Shown: positions 22,962 through 40,051, counted from the stretch's first letter. The stretch is DNA of 64,000 nt from Phaeosaccion multiseriatum (GCA_965112735.1 OZ218952.1:5332001-5396000); one strand, 5' to 3'. The notes: generated from the letters alone by a model not told the origin. Program-made: numbers and translations.

Positions 22962-25734
22962 ATGGTTAGAGCGGCAGTCTTAGGAGCGGCGGCGGCGGTC
23001 GTGGCGGTGTCGACGAGCAGCGTGCTTGGCTTCAGTGGCCTGGCTCCTCTCCGGCCGAGCCAGAATGTTTATAGCGGTAGCAGCAGTAGTAGAAGAAGTA
23101 GTAGCAATAGTAGCATCCGGAGGAGAAGATTGGACGAAGCCGGAAGCTACTCATATAGATCCTCGCCTGAACCAGTCCTGTGTGAAGCTTCTTCCTCGTC
23201 CACCTCTTCATCCTCCTCCTCCTCGTGGTCAGCGTCTAATAGTGGCACGCCTGGGTGCCAAGTGAACTCAAGAAAAGGTGAGTGGAGGTTCGAGATGATA
23301 CATGCATCGCCACGGCAACTCGGTTTGCGCTGGGTGGCTCGCTCGAGACAGCGAGAGACAAGGACTGCCCGCCAAATTACCCAACTCAGATGTCCTGTAG
23401 AGTACCATGTTTGCCCTGCTGTGCCTGACGCCCTCTCCCCCAACCATTGTGCTCCCACTACCACTGTGATGGCGTTTGCGCAGCTGGGCGTCGATCGTCT
23501 CGACATACACTACAGGCCGCCAAAGGCAAGGGAACGGCGGAGGCGGAGGCGGCGGCGGCGGCGGAGGAAGACCCCGACCGCTATTCCAAAGCCCTCACAT
23601 ACACATCGCTCTCCGTGGCCGCCGCCTTCCTCTTCGGCAGCGGCATCAGCATGGTCGAGGGCACAGACGCAGCTCTACAGGTGCAGGCCGACGCGAGAGA
23701 GGAAGGGGGGACGGGATAGATCATAGCCGCTTCGATAGCGAGAGAGGAGGGGGAGGGGGGGCTAAGCTGGCCTGGGTTAGCCTTGGCGGAGTCGTGGAGT
23801 TGTGGGGCGGGGAGCTTATGAACTGCTGCGGACTGAATTGAAGCGGTCATGATGCGTGCATGCACCTTGCACGGCGAAGAGAAGGGCCTCGCGGCTGAGG
23901 CGCCTAAGGGGGGGGGGGGGCAGCAGAGCGTGCAGCGGTCAGATCAAGAAGCCAGTGCCGCTTTTGGTCTCTCTCTCTCTCTCACACACACACACACTCT
24001 CTTCCTCTCTTTCGCTCCGTCCCTCTCGCTCTCCCTCCCTCTCTCGTTCCCTCTGCCTTTCCATCCTTCTCTCTCACTCCATCTCTGGCTCGAAACACTG
24101 CTGCAGCTCTTCCCTCTCATCTCATCTCACGACCCCCCTTCCGTTCCCCTGTCGCCTTTCCCCTTTCCCCTCTCGCTCGCCTCGCCGCCCCGTCCCATCC
24201 CACCTCCCTGTATGTCTCTCTCTCTCTGTGTGTGCGCGTGCGTGTGTGTGCACACCACTTTTTCGACACTTTTCCCTGCTGAACCCCCCCCCCCCCCAAA
24301 AAAAACACAGTTTTTCGCCGGCTACGTTGTGGAGCAGAGCCTCTCTATAGATAACCTCTTTGTATTCCTCCTCCTCTTTGAGTACTTCAAAGTGCCCATG
24401 GCCTACCAACCCCGCGTTCTCTCGTACGGTGTGCTGGGAGCAGTGGTGTTTCGAGGCATCTTCATTCTGCTGGGTGAGGCCGCCATCGCACAGTTTCAAC
24501 CCGTGCTGCTGGGGTTTGCGGGTATTCTGCTGTGGTCCTCCTTCATGATGATGAAGGAGGCGGATGAGGAGGAGGACTTGTCGGAAAACGCTGTGGTCAA
24601 GTTCGCTGAGAAGGTAAGTTGAGTGGAGGGACGTGAGGGAGGGAGGATGAAAGGAGGGAAGGAAGAGAGGGAAGAAGGAAGGAAGGAAGGGAGGGAGGGA
24701 GGCAGGGAAGGAGGGAAGGAGGGAGGGAGGAAAGGAGAGAGGGGGGGGGGCGTTTCGGGACGAGATGGTGGGAACAGAGATGATAAGATAGAAAAGAAAG
24801 ATGGATAGAAGCCCCCTCATCGCTCACCCCGGACCATCCACTGCCATCCCCTCACTCCCAGTTCATGGAGACGACTGAGGAGTACGACGGTGACCGCTTC
24901 TTCACACTCGTGGAGGGTGTCAAGAAGGCCACGCCCCTGCTGCTCGTGCTGGCCTGTGTGGAGCTCAGTGACCTTGTGTTTGCGGTGGACAGCATTCCCG
25001 CCGTCTTCGGGGTCACCACGGTGCGTCCCTTCCGTCCTGCTTGTCTTCCTCGGGATGGCACCGGATGGGGGGGGGAGGATGGCAGTGGATGGGCGGGCCT
25101 TGGCAGAGCAGAAGGAGAGGAGAGGACAGCAGTGGATGGAGGGGGGGGGGGGGGGCTCTGAAGAGCAGAGGACACAGGAGAGGACGGCAGAAGACGGCAG
25201 AGGATGGCCTGGGGCGAAGGAGAGGAGAGTGCCTAGAGAAGGTGGATGGGAGGAGAGGAAAGCAGTACCCACATGCATCGCATTTCATTTATTCGCCCCT
25301 CTGATTCATGAATCTCTCCCTTCTTCCCTCCCACTTCCTCCCCTCTCCCTCTTTCCGTCCCTTCCTGCCTCCCCCCTTCCCTCCCCCCCTCCCTCCTTTT
25401 CTCCCTCCCTCCCTCCCTCCCTCCTTCCCTCTCGCTCACCCATATGCCTACATATCCCTACCGCTATACCCCACAGGACCCCTTCATCGTGTACACGTCC
25501 AATATTTTCGCCATTTTGAATTTGCGCTCGCTGTACACCATCCTGGCAACCGCCATGAGCGACCTTGCCTACCTCAAGCCGGCCGTCGCTGTGGTGCTCG
25601 CGTTTGTGGGGGTCAAGCTTGGGGTTGAGTTCTTCGGCTATCCCGTGGGTACGGGCCTGTCGCTGGGCATCATCGCAAGCTGCCTTGGAGGGGGGGTGGG
25701 GCTCAGTCTCGTGGAGAATGCCCGGGCCGAGTGA
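22962..25734 (+). CDS. Plastid TerC-family integral thylakoid membrane protein, 410 aa
   Basis: Exons 22962-23277, 23484-23680, 24311-24613, 24862-25020 and 25477-25734 join in phase to 1233 nt. TerC proteins are multi-pass membrane proteins; the plant plastid homologue is required for thylakoid biogenesis, and bacterial relatives handle metal ions. The N-terminus is a signal peptide (VRAAVLGAAAAVVAVSTSSV) followed by LGFSGLAP, an ASAF-type plastid motif, and then a serine- and arginine-rich transit region. The TerC core shows FFAGYVVEQSLSIDNLFVFL with FEYFKVP, VLSYGVLGAVVFRGIFIL, ELSDLVFAVDSIPAVFGVTT and DPFIVYTSNIFAILNLRSLY. The acidic residues in SIDNLF and FAVDSIPA are the conserved intramembrane positions. 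The second exon start was chosen because only the acceptor at 23482-23483 keeps the phase. Confidence 0.92.
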
Positions 25735-27547
25735 GAGAGAGAGAGGGACAGGAAGGCCGCGGCGGGGACGAGGTGGGGACGTCACCACCGCGTGAGGGGG
25801 ATGTGAATCGATGCTCCGGGTCAGACGGTCTCCGATTCGGCACATTGTCCCAGTTACAGGATGAGACTGGAGAGGGCCGGCAGCATGAGGGCATGAGGTA
25901 CAGCAGTGAGGGCATGCGGTAGAGCAGAGAGAGGAGTGGAGCAGGCGGGGGCTGGGGGCTCGAGCCTGTTCTCTTGCTAGAGCGAGGAGGCGAGGAAGGC
26001 GAGAAGGCAGAGGTCTCGCCTTCCTCTCCCTCCCCCTGCCCGCGGTATAGACTGACCTCATCGCATCTTTGGCGCACACACACACATACACACACACGTA
26101 CACATACACGCATAGAGAGAGAGAGAAGGCAGCGGACGGACAAGGCGAGGAGGAGGAAGCCACTCACTCCCTTAGGACGAAGGGAGAGAACGAAGCATGG
26201 TATGCCTCCTCAAAGATCAGAGAGGAGGCCTCAGCATGCACGAGAGCCGTGTTGCGTTGCTTACTACTCTTGGGTCAAGTAGGACCCAAGTAGGACCCCA
26301 GTAGGATCCAAGTCCCTCCCCTCTTTTCGGGCGCGCTGTGTCGTCTTGTGCTCTGTGCTCTGTCCGCCCAACCCCGGCCGCTGTGTGGATGCAGCGTCGC
26401 ACCGAGATAGAGACTGGGTTGATTGATCGGTGGATGGATAGAGACTGGGTTGATTGATCGGTGGATGGATAGAGCCGCGCACTGTCGTGCTGATTATAAA
26501 TATGCAGTAGAAGTGCTAGAAGAGAAAATGGAGAAAAGACTTCCGTATCGAATCGAGCGTTCGTGCCGGGCTCTCTGGAGCGCCACTGCCAATCGCCTCT
26601 GTGACTCCGTATGACGCAAACAGCCCTCTTGTCCATGTGTTGGTGCCCCCCAGCCGTGTGGGTGGCGAGTGTTTTCATGATAAACACCTGTGCTGACGGA
26701 CCAAATGCCCCTTGCTGACCCATCCCCCCCCCCGAAGGTACCAGAGGGTACCTTATGGGGTTATAGTGGATGTCTCCACCCTGTCCTTCCATGCCTTCCC
26801 TTGGCACCCCATACTCGGTTCGCTTCGTGGCTTCCGCCTTCTTGCATGAATTTCTTATATACATTACTGTGCACCATCTTCTCGCTACTGCCTGATTTTC
26901 TCAACAGGCCCCATGCCAGCCGCCTTGCTTCCTCTTCGACGTTCCAAGCAAACGCTGACCTCGCCATGGTCCTCCCAACTCCTCCTGCTGCTGCTGCTGC
27001 TGTATCACCAACTGCTGCTGTATCACCAACTGCTGCTGCTGCTGCTGCTGCTGCTGTATCACCAACTGCTGCTGCTGCTGCTGCTGCTGCGCTTCAAGGT
27101 TCGGTAGGGGGGCAGGCCGACTGCTCGGGAGGGAGGGAGGGAGGGAGGGAGGTACAAAAGGTCGGACCGCATGAATCACCAACGCGTGGTGCTGTGCCTC
27201 TCGACCTCTTGCCCAAAGGGGGATGGGGCTACTCAGTATTATACATAAACGTCGCCGTGAGGGCCTCCACCCCCCCACCCATCCATCCACCCATCCATCC
27301 ACCCACCCATCCACCCATCCATCCATCCATCCATCCATCCATCCATCCGCCGCACCGCCCCCACCCCCCCCCCCCCCAGTTTCTCTGTAACTGACTCTGT
27401 ACAGCTAAATAGTTACTCTTGCTTGTCGCCTTACACTTCCCTCCCACCACCACCACCACCACCACCACCACCACCACCACCACCACCGGTCGGTCAGCCT
27501 CCCACCCGCCCTCGCGCTCCTCTCCTCCTCCTCGTCGCTCTCCCTCA
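25735..27547. other. Convergent spacer between TerC and DCAF8 genes, repeat-rich
   Basis: This 1.8-kb spacer holds two 3' ends. It contains a perfect two-copy direct repeat of about 31 bp around 26409-26472 (unit starting AGAGACTGGGTTGATTGATC), a three-copy AAGTAGGACCC-type repeat at 26272-26315, three copies of the TATCACCAACTGCTG motif at 27000-27085, a CATC repeat at 27285-27350 and a CCA repeat at 27447-27486. Open frames here are repeats or lack protein-like composition. Confidence 0.55.
27000..27100. repeat. CTG tract with three TATCACCAAC motifs
   Basis: CTG runs are interrupted three times by TGTATCACCAACTGCTG. On the minus strand this reads as polyglutamine with LVI inserts, but it lies in a spacer and no gene model supports translation. 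Confidence 0.85.
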
Positions 27548-32034
<4,487 letters not shown>

Positions 32035-32259
32035 CGTAGGTCCTCTTTGTCGTCCGCTCGAGAACTAAAACTCTGGAAGCAACACTCGCAGGATGCGTGC
32101 GTCGCCAAGCCGTCTGGGCTGTATCACCAGGCCTGGTAGGAAGTTTCGCATTTAGCCCACCTGATTATTAAATTCCCGACCGATACGATAACCCGTGGAA
32201 AGGGTCGGCTTTCCCCCTCCTAAGGCCGCCAGTAGAGCGTACACCCGGTCGCTATCACC
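32035..32259. promoter_or_regulatory. Short shared upstream region of DCAF8 and the 32260 gene
   Basis: Only 225 bp separate two outward-facing ATGs, so both promoters should overlap here. No core element is obvious; the call rests on arrangement. Confidence 0.45.
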
Positions 32260-32960
32260 ATGCTATCCCTTTACCATGAGAAGGACGAGAAGCTGGCCTC
32301 GGTGCAGAAGGTACATGCGCTGAAGATGAAGCGGCTCGCTTTGGAGATCGAGCTGCTCAAGGTGATAGAAAAAGGGAAGAAAGTCCAGGTAAGTGGTCCT
32401 CTGTCTCACACCTGACTTACACCCCTAATGCGAATGACAATTGCAGCAAACTTCTCTTCACCTCTCTTGCATCGTGGCTGCTCCTTTCCCCTTCCTCTCT
32501 CTTTCTACCCTCTGACCTCTGTTGCCTTTTTGATTGCCAACCTCTCTTGCAGCGTAAAATCAGCGACCGACGGGATGGAAGGGCGAGCAAGTACAGCGAG
32601 GCGCAAATTGCAGAGAAGCTTGGGGCTATGACTACCCCATACCTCCAAGCTCAGGGTGGGGCAGGTGGTGACACCACCAGCAATGGCGCTGCTGATGCCA
32701 AAGTCTCCCTCGACATGGTGCGCTGCCTGCATTTCCGAACCAGCAAGCAAGCAGACGAAGCCCATGTCAAGGCCCACATTAGAAAGCTAGAAGGGGGTGA
32801 CCCTCGGACGGCCTTTTACCCCAACCCAAAGACCGAGTTCAGCGACTTCTCCAAGGCTAACCCCGGTGCAAAGCTCTTCACGTCCTCCAAAGCCACTGCC
32901 ACCGCCACCGCCGTGAGGAGGAGCGCTGGCAGCAAGAAGGCGAGAGGGAAGGCGGGGTGA
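32260..32960 (+). CDS. Small protein of unknown function, 178 aa
   Basis: Two phase-0 exons, 32260-32388 and 32553-32960, give 178 residues. Residues 4-40 (KLASVQKVHALKMKRLALEI and on) form a charged helix that could be a coiled coil. The middle contains SRKYSEAQIAEKLGA-like text and a CLHFRTSKQADEAH segment. The C-terminus, from TATATAVRRSAGSKKARGKA, is basic and may bind nucleic acid or act as a nuclear signal; that is inference. I do not recognise the family and see no signal peptide or enzyme motif. Splice sites (AG/GTAAGT and CTCTCTTGCAG) are strong, so the gene itself looks real. Confidence 0.72.
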
Positions 32961-34306
32961 GATGGAGCCTTACTTGCTTCCTCATTCCTCTCATATATGC
33001 TACCGCTTACAATGGGTATTGAACCATCGGGACCACTACTGAGGAGGAGCTTCCGGAGTGCATAGGAGGGGCATGCCCCAGCACCTGTCCGCACACACGC
33101 GAAAGGGAGTCTATTCAGCGACCCCTCAATGACTGAGTAGCCCCCCACCCCTGGAAGTCGGGGGCCGCATACCTGTGCCGATTCCTTCGGAGGTGGGGAG
33201 GGCGCCGGCCTGCTGAGCGAGAGTCGAGCCTGGGGGGGGGGGGCGGGGGAAGGAAGGAGGGGCCAGCCAAAGGGCCAGACGAGCAGCATACGATACAGCC
33301 CGACCCGCGGGTACTCGAGACCAGCGAGAGGACAACCGCAGGGCAGCCGGACAGACTTGAGAGCAACCCCCCGAGACGTCGGAAGGGGCACCATCGCTCT
33401 TCCCAGGAGAGTTGTACAGCCGAGGCTCCGAGGCACCTCACAGAAGCCCCCCGGGAGAGGGGAGGAGTCCCCCGGGAGAAGGGAGGGGTGATTCAGCACG
33501 GTGCCTCCTCCGCCACCCCTCCACCGACTCGACCGAAGAGAGAGAGAGAAGATATATATATAGCGAGAGAGAGAGCGCGCGCGAGAGAGAGAGAAGACAC
33601 ACACAGAGAGAGAAGACAGAGAGTGAGCCAAGTGGAAAGGAAGGAGTGTGACAGGGTGCCGCGATGAGTTCAGAATCGTCCACCACGGACACATCTCGGA
33701 GAGCACCATTGATTGCCATCCGGCGAGGCCTTCATAGAGGGCCACACCCATGCCAGGGCCTTGCGGGCAGTCTGGAAGAAGGAGAGGAGAGGGGAGGACA
33801 GGAGAGAGGAGGGAAGAGGAGAGGGGAGGAGAGGGCAGAGCCGCCCTCAAGCTGCCCTCTCCTCCCTCCCTCCCTCCCTCCCTTGCTTGCTTGTTGCTCA
33901 CGAGAGGTGAGAGCCTTACTCCGATCAAGGCTTTTCCGGAACGATTGAAAATATGCACATCGACATTTTTTGTCGGATCCATCCATCTCTTTGTCCGATG
34001 AGAGGGGATTGTGCGACCACCACTCAGCGCACATATTAACACACTTCGAAACGTTAACTTCGACACGTTAATGTGCCCAGCTGCTTCAACCCAAGGAGCC
34101 GTGGTAGCAGTAGTAGTGCCACCAGCGTGTCCGAGCGAAGGCATCAAAAGGCGTTAAAGACATGAAAGACTTGTCCATCACTCCGTACTCTGCTACTTGG
34201 TGCCAGGTCGTCAGTCAGTAAGTCAGTAAGTCATTCAGTCAAGCAGTCAAGCAGTCAGTCAGTCAGTCAGACAGACAGACAAACAATCAGTCAGTCAGTC
34301 AGTCAG
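32961..34306. other. Convergent spacer before the helical-repeat gene
   Basis: This 1.3-kb region separates two converging genes. It has a GA-rich stretch at 33537-33645 and a CAGT repeat at 34205-34310 that abuts the stop codon of the minus-strand gene. A long minus-strand open frame (32816-34147) overlaps the real exon at its left end and has no protein-like features. Confidence 0.5.
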
Positions 34307-34972
34307 TCACCCGACCAGCGTGACTGACGGTGTGACCAAAGAGACCTCGCTGCTGGCCCCTGAGGATAAAGGGCCGCTACCCCTCTCCTGTTGCTTGTTG
34401 CATCCCCTCTCTTGCTTGACCTCTGGACCTCTGTCCGTCTCTTGCTTGACCTCTGGACCTCTCTCTCTCTCTTGCTTGACCTCTGGACCTCTGTCCGTCT
34501 CTTGCTTGACCTCTTGATTTCTGTCCGCCTCTTGCTTGACCTCTGGACCGCTGTCCCTCTCCTGTTGCTTGCTCTTTGGTAGTAGGCCTCCTCTGCTCCT
34601 TTCTTGCGTCTTGTTTCTTGGGACGCCTCCACCACCCCTCTGCTGCTGCTTGCTTTTTGGCTTGACCTCTCGTCCTCTGCCCCCCCTCTCCTGCTGCTGC
34701 TTGCGTCTTCCCCGACCTCCTCCGCCTCCTCCGTGAGCGGCCTCCGCCTCTGCGGCACTTCGTCTCCTGACACCAGCTACTGCACTCCTGACACTCCCAA
34801 CAACCCCCACAGCTGTTGGTGCTACACCAGCAGTCCTCTCCGTGCTGCTGCCCCTCCCTGCTGCACAGTCGAGCGGACCCCCTCCTTCTTTCCCTTCCTC
34901 TTCCCCTTGGTCATCTCGCGTTCTTGCTCTCTCTGTGTTGGTGCTGGTACTGTTACTGTTGCTGTTGCTGTC

Positions 34973-35020
<48 letters not shown>

Positions 35021-37294
35021 ACTGTTGCTGTTACTGTTGGTGCTGGTCTGGAGCATCTGTTGGACGCCTCGCACCATCGATTGCAGCCGCTCCGCGTAGC
35101 TCGAGCTTCCTTCCTCATGCTGCTGTATGACCTGCTGCTGTATGACCAACTCCTGCTCATGATGCTCAGCCGTACACCCGGCGCGGTAGAGACCGCACGC
35201 CGCTTCGAGCAGCGAGGCCGGAGTCGGCACCGCTACAGCCATTGGTGATTCGCCCCTAGCCGTAGCAGTGCGCGGCCTTGCCCTTCTCCTTCGCCGCCCC
35301 TTAACTTGTTGTGTTAAGGGAGCCGTCCCTACCTTGCCTCCCTTGTCCGGCAGTGGCCTCCTCTGAGCCGTGCGAGTGATGGGGCCCGCGTGCTGCCGTC
35401 GCTGCTGCTGCTGCTGTTGCTGCTGATGATGCTGCTGATGATGCCGATGCTGCTGTATCACCACACGTCGCGGCTGAGTCCTGTCCACATCTGGGTTGGC
35501 GCCGGCCATGGGGCTGCTGCTGCTGGTCTGTCTCTGACGGGCGAGGGGCGCTGACTTTGGTCGGGCACGGGGCTGCTGTAAGGTGGATCGCGCTGACCTC
35601 GCTGCGGCAGCTGCTCCCACCACACGACGCGGGTACGAAGCAGCAGAAGAAGAAGAGCAGGAAGATGCAGAGCTACTTGCCCCACTGGCGGCGTACGGAC
35701 TGCCTCGAATGGCATTGATCGCCGGAGAGAAGGAGCCCCGACGGGAAGCCGCTGCTGCCGCCGCCGCTGCCGCCGCCGCCGCAACCGCTGCCTCCAGGGA
35801 AGCAGGGACGCTCACCACCGCCGCTGCCCCCCTCGCAGTGACGCTCGCCGCCCCCAGCCGGCCTGCCGTCGCGTTACTCACCGCCCTCCGAAGGTCTGCA
35901 TCGGAGTAGGAGCGGGCCCAAGGCGCTGAGGAAGAAAGCACGGGAGCTGGGCCCAGGTCCAGCCCTCTTCTGGTGCATCCACCCACAGAGTCGTGGTGAG
36001 GGAAGGGGAAAGAGCCCCCCCCTCCCCCACCCTCGCGTCCGGAGCCCCCACCTTCTTCCCCTCCTCCTCCTCCTCCTCCTCCTGCGATGGCGATGACGTC
36101 TTCAAGCCGCTCCATGGCAGGAGGGCCCCAGCGCCGCACGTTCGGGTCCAAGGGGAAGTCCGCGACGGCGATAGTCACTCGGTCCATCAGGTCCGTCCCT
36201 CTCAGCCTGCCAGCTAAGGTGGATGATGCATGTGCTGCCAGACAGAGCACAAGGGCTGTTGTTTGCCGGCGGAGGGAGGGGTTGGCTTCGGCTCGGAGCA
36301 GGCACGAGAGCGCACGGCGGACTCCGAAGGCCGCCGCTGCGCTCTGCCCCGCCGCCTTGGCTTCACAGGCCGGAGCGTTGCTGATTAGGGTCTGTGCCAA
36401 GGCTATCGCAATGGACGCCACCGGTTCTTCCCGGGAAGCTGCTGCTGTATTACCGCCACCTGCTGATGCTGCTGGGGCGGCGGCGGCGGGAGGAAGCTCG
36501 TCCTCCTGCTTCGCTACTTGCTGTTGATAATGGGAGAGCGAGCAGAGAACCGCGAAGCAGATTTGGAGACCGCCTGCCTGCACTGCTTGGGCCGAGGTTC
36601 TCGTGGCATGCGGCCCGCTGGCGAGGTCAAGGAGGAGGGCAAAGCTGCTAACTGTCACGGCGTCTCCCCCCAACTTCGTCGTCACCCGAAGCGCCCTTCC
36701 CACTACACCGCCATCGATCAGGTCGCCACCTGCTCCTTCCATGCCCCGTCCCTTGAGCAGAAGCGCCATGGCACGCAGAATCTGAGCAGCAATACCCTTC
36801 TCCGTACTCCCAAAGCGCGCAAACAAGGTCAACAGTAGTCGTGCCCCCCCCCCCGATGATGGGCCCACCGCATACTTGGCCGCGAGAGCCGGGCTGGAGG
36901 TCCACTCCTCAATCAAAATCTTCAGGCATTGTACACAGCAAGACGCCTCAGGACTCAACTCACTCTCTTCCTGGGTCTGCCCCGCTCCGTCCCAAGACAA
37001 AGCTCCGGCCTCCAGGTACTCGAGCAGCTCGCCATCCGTGGCTCTGCGGTCCTTCGCCAACTCCCTCAAGATCTTAATTGCCTGCGGCAGCTCTTGCGTC
37101 GGGAGCTTGTGGCATAGGGGGGGGTGCAAAGAAGGAGCTTCCGGCTGCTGCAACCGAGACAAGGTCTTGCTGTTAGGACGTGGGCGCACTCGTCCAATCC
37201 TGGCCTGTGGAACGGGCGAAAAGTTGTAAACATCCCGCAGCATCAGCTCCCTGGGCCCATTTATACCGCTGCTGCTCTTGAAGAGAGCCACCAT
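34307..37294 (-). CDS. Single-exon helical-repeat protein with low-complexity C-terminal half, 995 aa
   Basis: One uninterrupted frame runs from the ATG at 37294 to the stop at 34307. Residues about 70-390 alternate amphipathic helices (LPQAIKILRELAKDRRATDG, KGIAAQILRAMALLLKGRGM, RRQTTALVLCLAAHASSTLA), resembling ARM/HEAT solenoids; that is my reading of the pattern. The rest is low complexity: polyalanine, polyglutamine with copies of LVIQQQ and VIQQH, a run of about 15 Asn-Ser pairs, and near the end five imperfect copies of a unit like EVKQETDRGP. I do not recognise the protein. It lacks introns although its neighbours have many, which may mean a retrocopy or simply a different history. 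It diverges from the B-box gene with 152 bp between start codons. Confidence 0.72.
34955..35035. repeat. GTTGCT hexanucleotide array
   Basis: Thirteen or so GTTGCT units encode the Asn-Ser run of the helical-repeat protein on the minus strand. Confidence 0.9.
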
Positions 37295-37446
37295 CGTGGG
37301 TGGGGAGTTGAGCTGTAAAGACACACACACATCCTCCCCCCTTCCTCTCTGCGTCTCCGACGGCGGCGTAACGGCAGATCGATCAAGACTCTCCCCTCTT
37401 CCCTCTTGGTAGTCTCGCCTGCAGCAGGAGCAGCTGCAGGGGGACG
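37295..37446. promoter_or_regulatory. Shared 152-bp upstream region of two divergent genes
   Basis: The ATGs at 37294 (minus) and 37447 (plus) face away from each other. Both promoters must fit in or near this stretch. An ACAC run is present; I see no TATA box. Confidence 0.45.
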
Positions 37447-39149
37447 ATGAAGCGCTCCGTGCGAGAGCAGCAGCAGCCGCTAAGCCCCCCCAAGCTGCTG
37501 GACAGGAGAGGAGCGAGGCCGCGTGAGGCCGCCCAGGAGAGGATCCACTTCGACTCTCCGGAACAGAAGCCGGGGCATGGGGTGGACAATGGCACCAGTG
37601 GAGGCGGGGCTAGCAGCAGCAGCTCCGAATGGCTCGTACAGGGTGGGGCTAGGAGGCCAGAGCTGGACTGGATGGCGGATCAGAGTAAGTCACGTGAATG
37701 AGATTTTCGAAGCCACCATCACGCCACAGTTCACTAACCACCCACTAACCACCCATTATCTACCCCAGTCGGGCCGGAGGAGTGTGACAATGGAGGCGAC
37801 TTCTCAGGGATTCGGGTGCCCAGCGGCTGCCCCGACGACCTCGTCTGCGAGGAGTGCGAGACGCGACCAGCCACACTTCGTTGCGAGGTACAGATGTGTA
37901 GTGGGCATAGCCAACAGGGAGGGGGGGGGAGAGAAACAAGTTTAGGAAGTAGTAGGCTCGTCTACCGACTCTCAACGAAGAGTGCTCACCGCCACCGCCC
38001 CTCTTCTGGGTGTGGTGTGCCTCCCCCCGCTGCTGCTACTTCTCTTCTCTACGAACTGTCGCCTACTTCCTGCCTGCCCTCCATGCCATCATCCATCCCG
38101 CGCAGGACTGCGAAGAGACACTGTGCGGTCACTGCTGCTCCATCCTGCACCTCAAGGCAAGCACAGGCAGACCGCATGATCACGTGAGGTACGGGGCCGT
38201 GCGTCGCCTTCGAGCGACGGACTTCTCCACTGTCGTGAAGGTGAGAGTGAGAGGGTGTGCTGCGAGCGGAGCCTTCATGCACAGCCGTCAGGCCAGTCGT
38301 CTGAAGTACGAAGAAGTAACCACCCTCTAGTGTAGTGCCCACCGTATACTGCCGTCAGAGCACGTCAGGCCAGTCGTCTGAAGTACGAAGAAGTAACCAC
38401 CCTCTAGTGTAGTGCCCACCGTATACTGCCGTCAGAGCACGAGGGCCTGAGGGCTTCACTTTGACTTGACTGTGTTCGATGCGAGGAGGCAAGAGCAAAA
38501 GAGCCGTGCCTGTCCCTTTGCTACAGCGTCCTTAGTCTTGAAGATTCCCCTCTCATACACCACCCCCGCCTTCCGTCCTCCTTCACTCCCTCCCTCCATC
38601 CATCCATCTATCCTCAGGCCGACGACGACATCATCCCGGATACCCCAGTGCGAGAAGATGACTTGGAAGCTCGACACGTGGACCTCTCCCAGCCCACCGC
38701 TTTGGAGGCGCCTGTCATCAACCTTGCTGCTTCAGTGGCGCCCTTCAACTCCAGCAGCGCCAAGCAGAGGGTGAGTGAGTGAGTGAGTGAGGGAGGGAGG
38801 GAGGGAGAGCTGCCCATGCTCAGGCCTAAGGAATGGATGGATGGATGGATGGATGGATGCACGTCGGTCCTTCCGTCGGTGGGTGGATCACCTGTGGCGT
38901 ACTGACCCATATACCTCTACCGCAGCCTGCTGTGGCGTGGTGAGGTGTGGCCTCTGCCTCCGTCCTTCCCCCCATTCACGAAAAGCAATGGTTTGTCCAT
39001 CAAACATGACTGACTGAGGAGCTCCTCTGCTGCACCCCCCCCCCCCCCCCACACACACGCACACACGCACACACACACGCACACACACACGCACACACGC
39101 ACACACACACGCACACACGCACACACACACACGCACACACACACACGCA

Positions 39150-39182
<33 letters not shown>

Positions 39183-40051
39183 GCACACACACACGCAAAC
39201 ACACACTCACTCCCCACTCAACGTGTTGGTTCTTCATTTGGCCCCTGACGGGAGCACAGAGAGGTGACCTCATTGTGTTTCCCGCCTCTGTAGCAGACGA
39301 GTTGCCGGACTGGCTCACTCCGATTCAGCAGGAGGAGGGGCTTTGCCTCCCTCGAACAAGGGCAGGGGGGAGATCGAGGAAGGGGTCTCGCCACAGACGG
39401 AGGAGAGGAAGGGGGGGGGGTGGGGTGGGAAGGTCGACAGCTGCAACGGCAGGGACTACAGCGGGAGAGACGGATGGCAGTGGATGTGGCGGGGAGGGGC
39501 AGGGTGAGGATAGAGGAGGGAGTAGGAGGAGGAGTAGGAATAGAGGCAAGAGGAGGAGGAGGACGGAGACGAGGAGGAGTGGGAGCAGCCTGGAGGGCGT
39601 TTGGGAGGACGGGTCTGAGCCATCTGGGCAGTCGGGACAGTCGGCCACAGATGGGGAGCAGCAGCAGCCTTGCATAGGGCAGGGGCAGGGGCAGGAGGAG
39701 GGAGAGGAGGGGAAGGAGGGGTGGGCCGCGGTAGGGAGGGGGGGAGAGGAGAGAGGAGAGAGAGGAGAGAGTGGAGCCCAGGGACAGGAACGAGATGGGG
39801 AGGAAGGGCAGGAGGGGGAGGAGGGAGGGCAGCAACAAGAACAAGAAGAAGAGGGGGGACACGAGGGGTGCGAAGGGGGGCAAGAGAGACAAGAAGAGGA
39901 AGAGGAGGAGGAGGTGGTGGAGGAGGAGGAGGAGGAAGAGGAAGGGGAAGGGGAAGGGGAGGAGGAGGACGAGGAGGAGGAGGAGGAGGAGGAGGAGGAG
40001 GAGGAGGAGGAGGAGGAGGAGGAGGAGGAGGAGGAGGAGGAGGAGGAGGAG

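Noticed and set aside
26690-27394. A 234-codon plus-strand frame in the TerC-DCAF8 spacer
   Set aside because: It runs through CTG and CATC repeats, with no splice support, no domain and no protein-like composition.
38154-38159. A possible GC donor (AAG/GCAAGC) at the end of B-box exon 3
   Set aside because: The canonical GTGAGG donor at 38184 keeps the phase and completes the B-box with the expected TGRPHDH.
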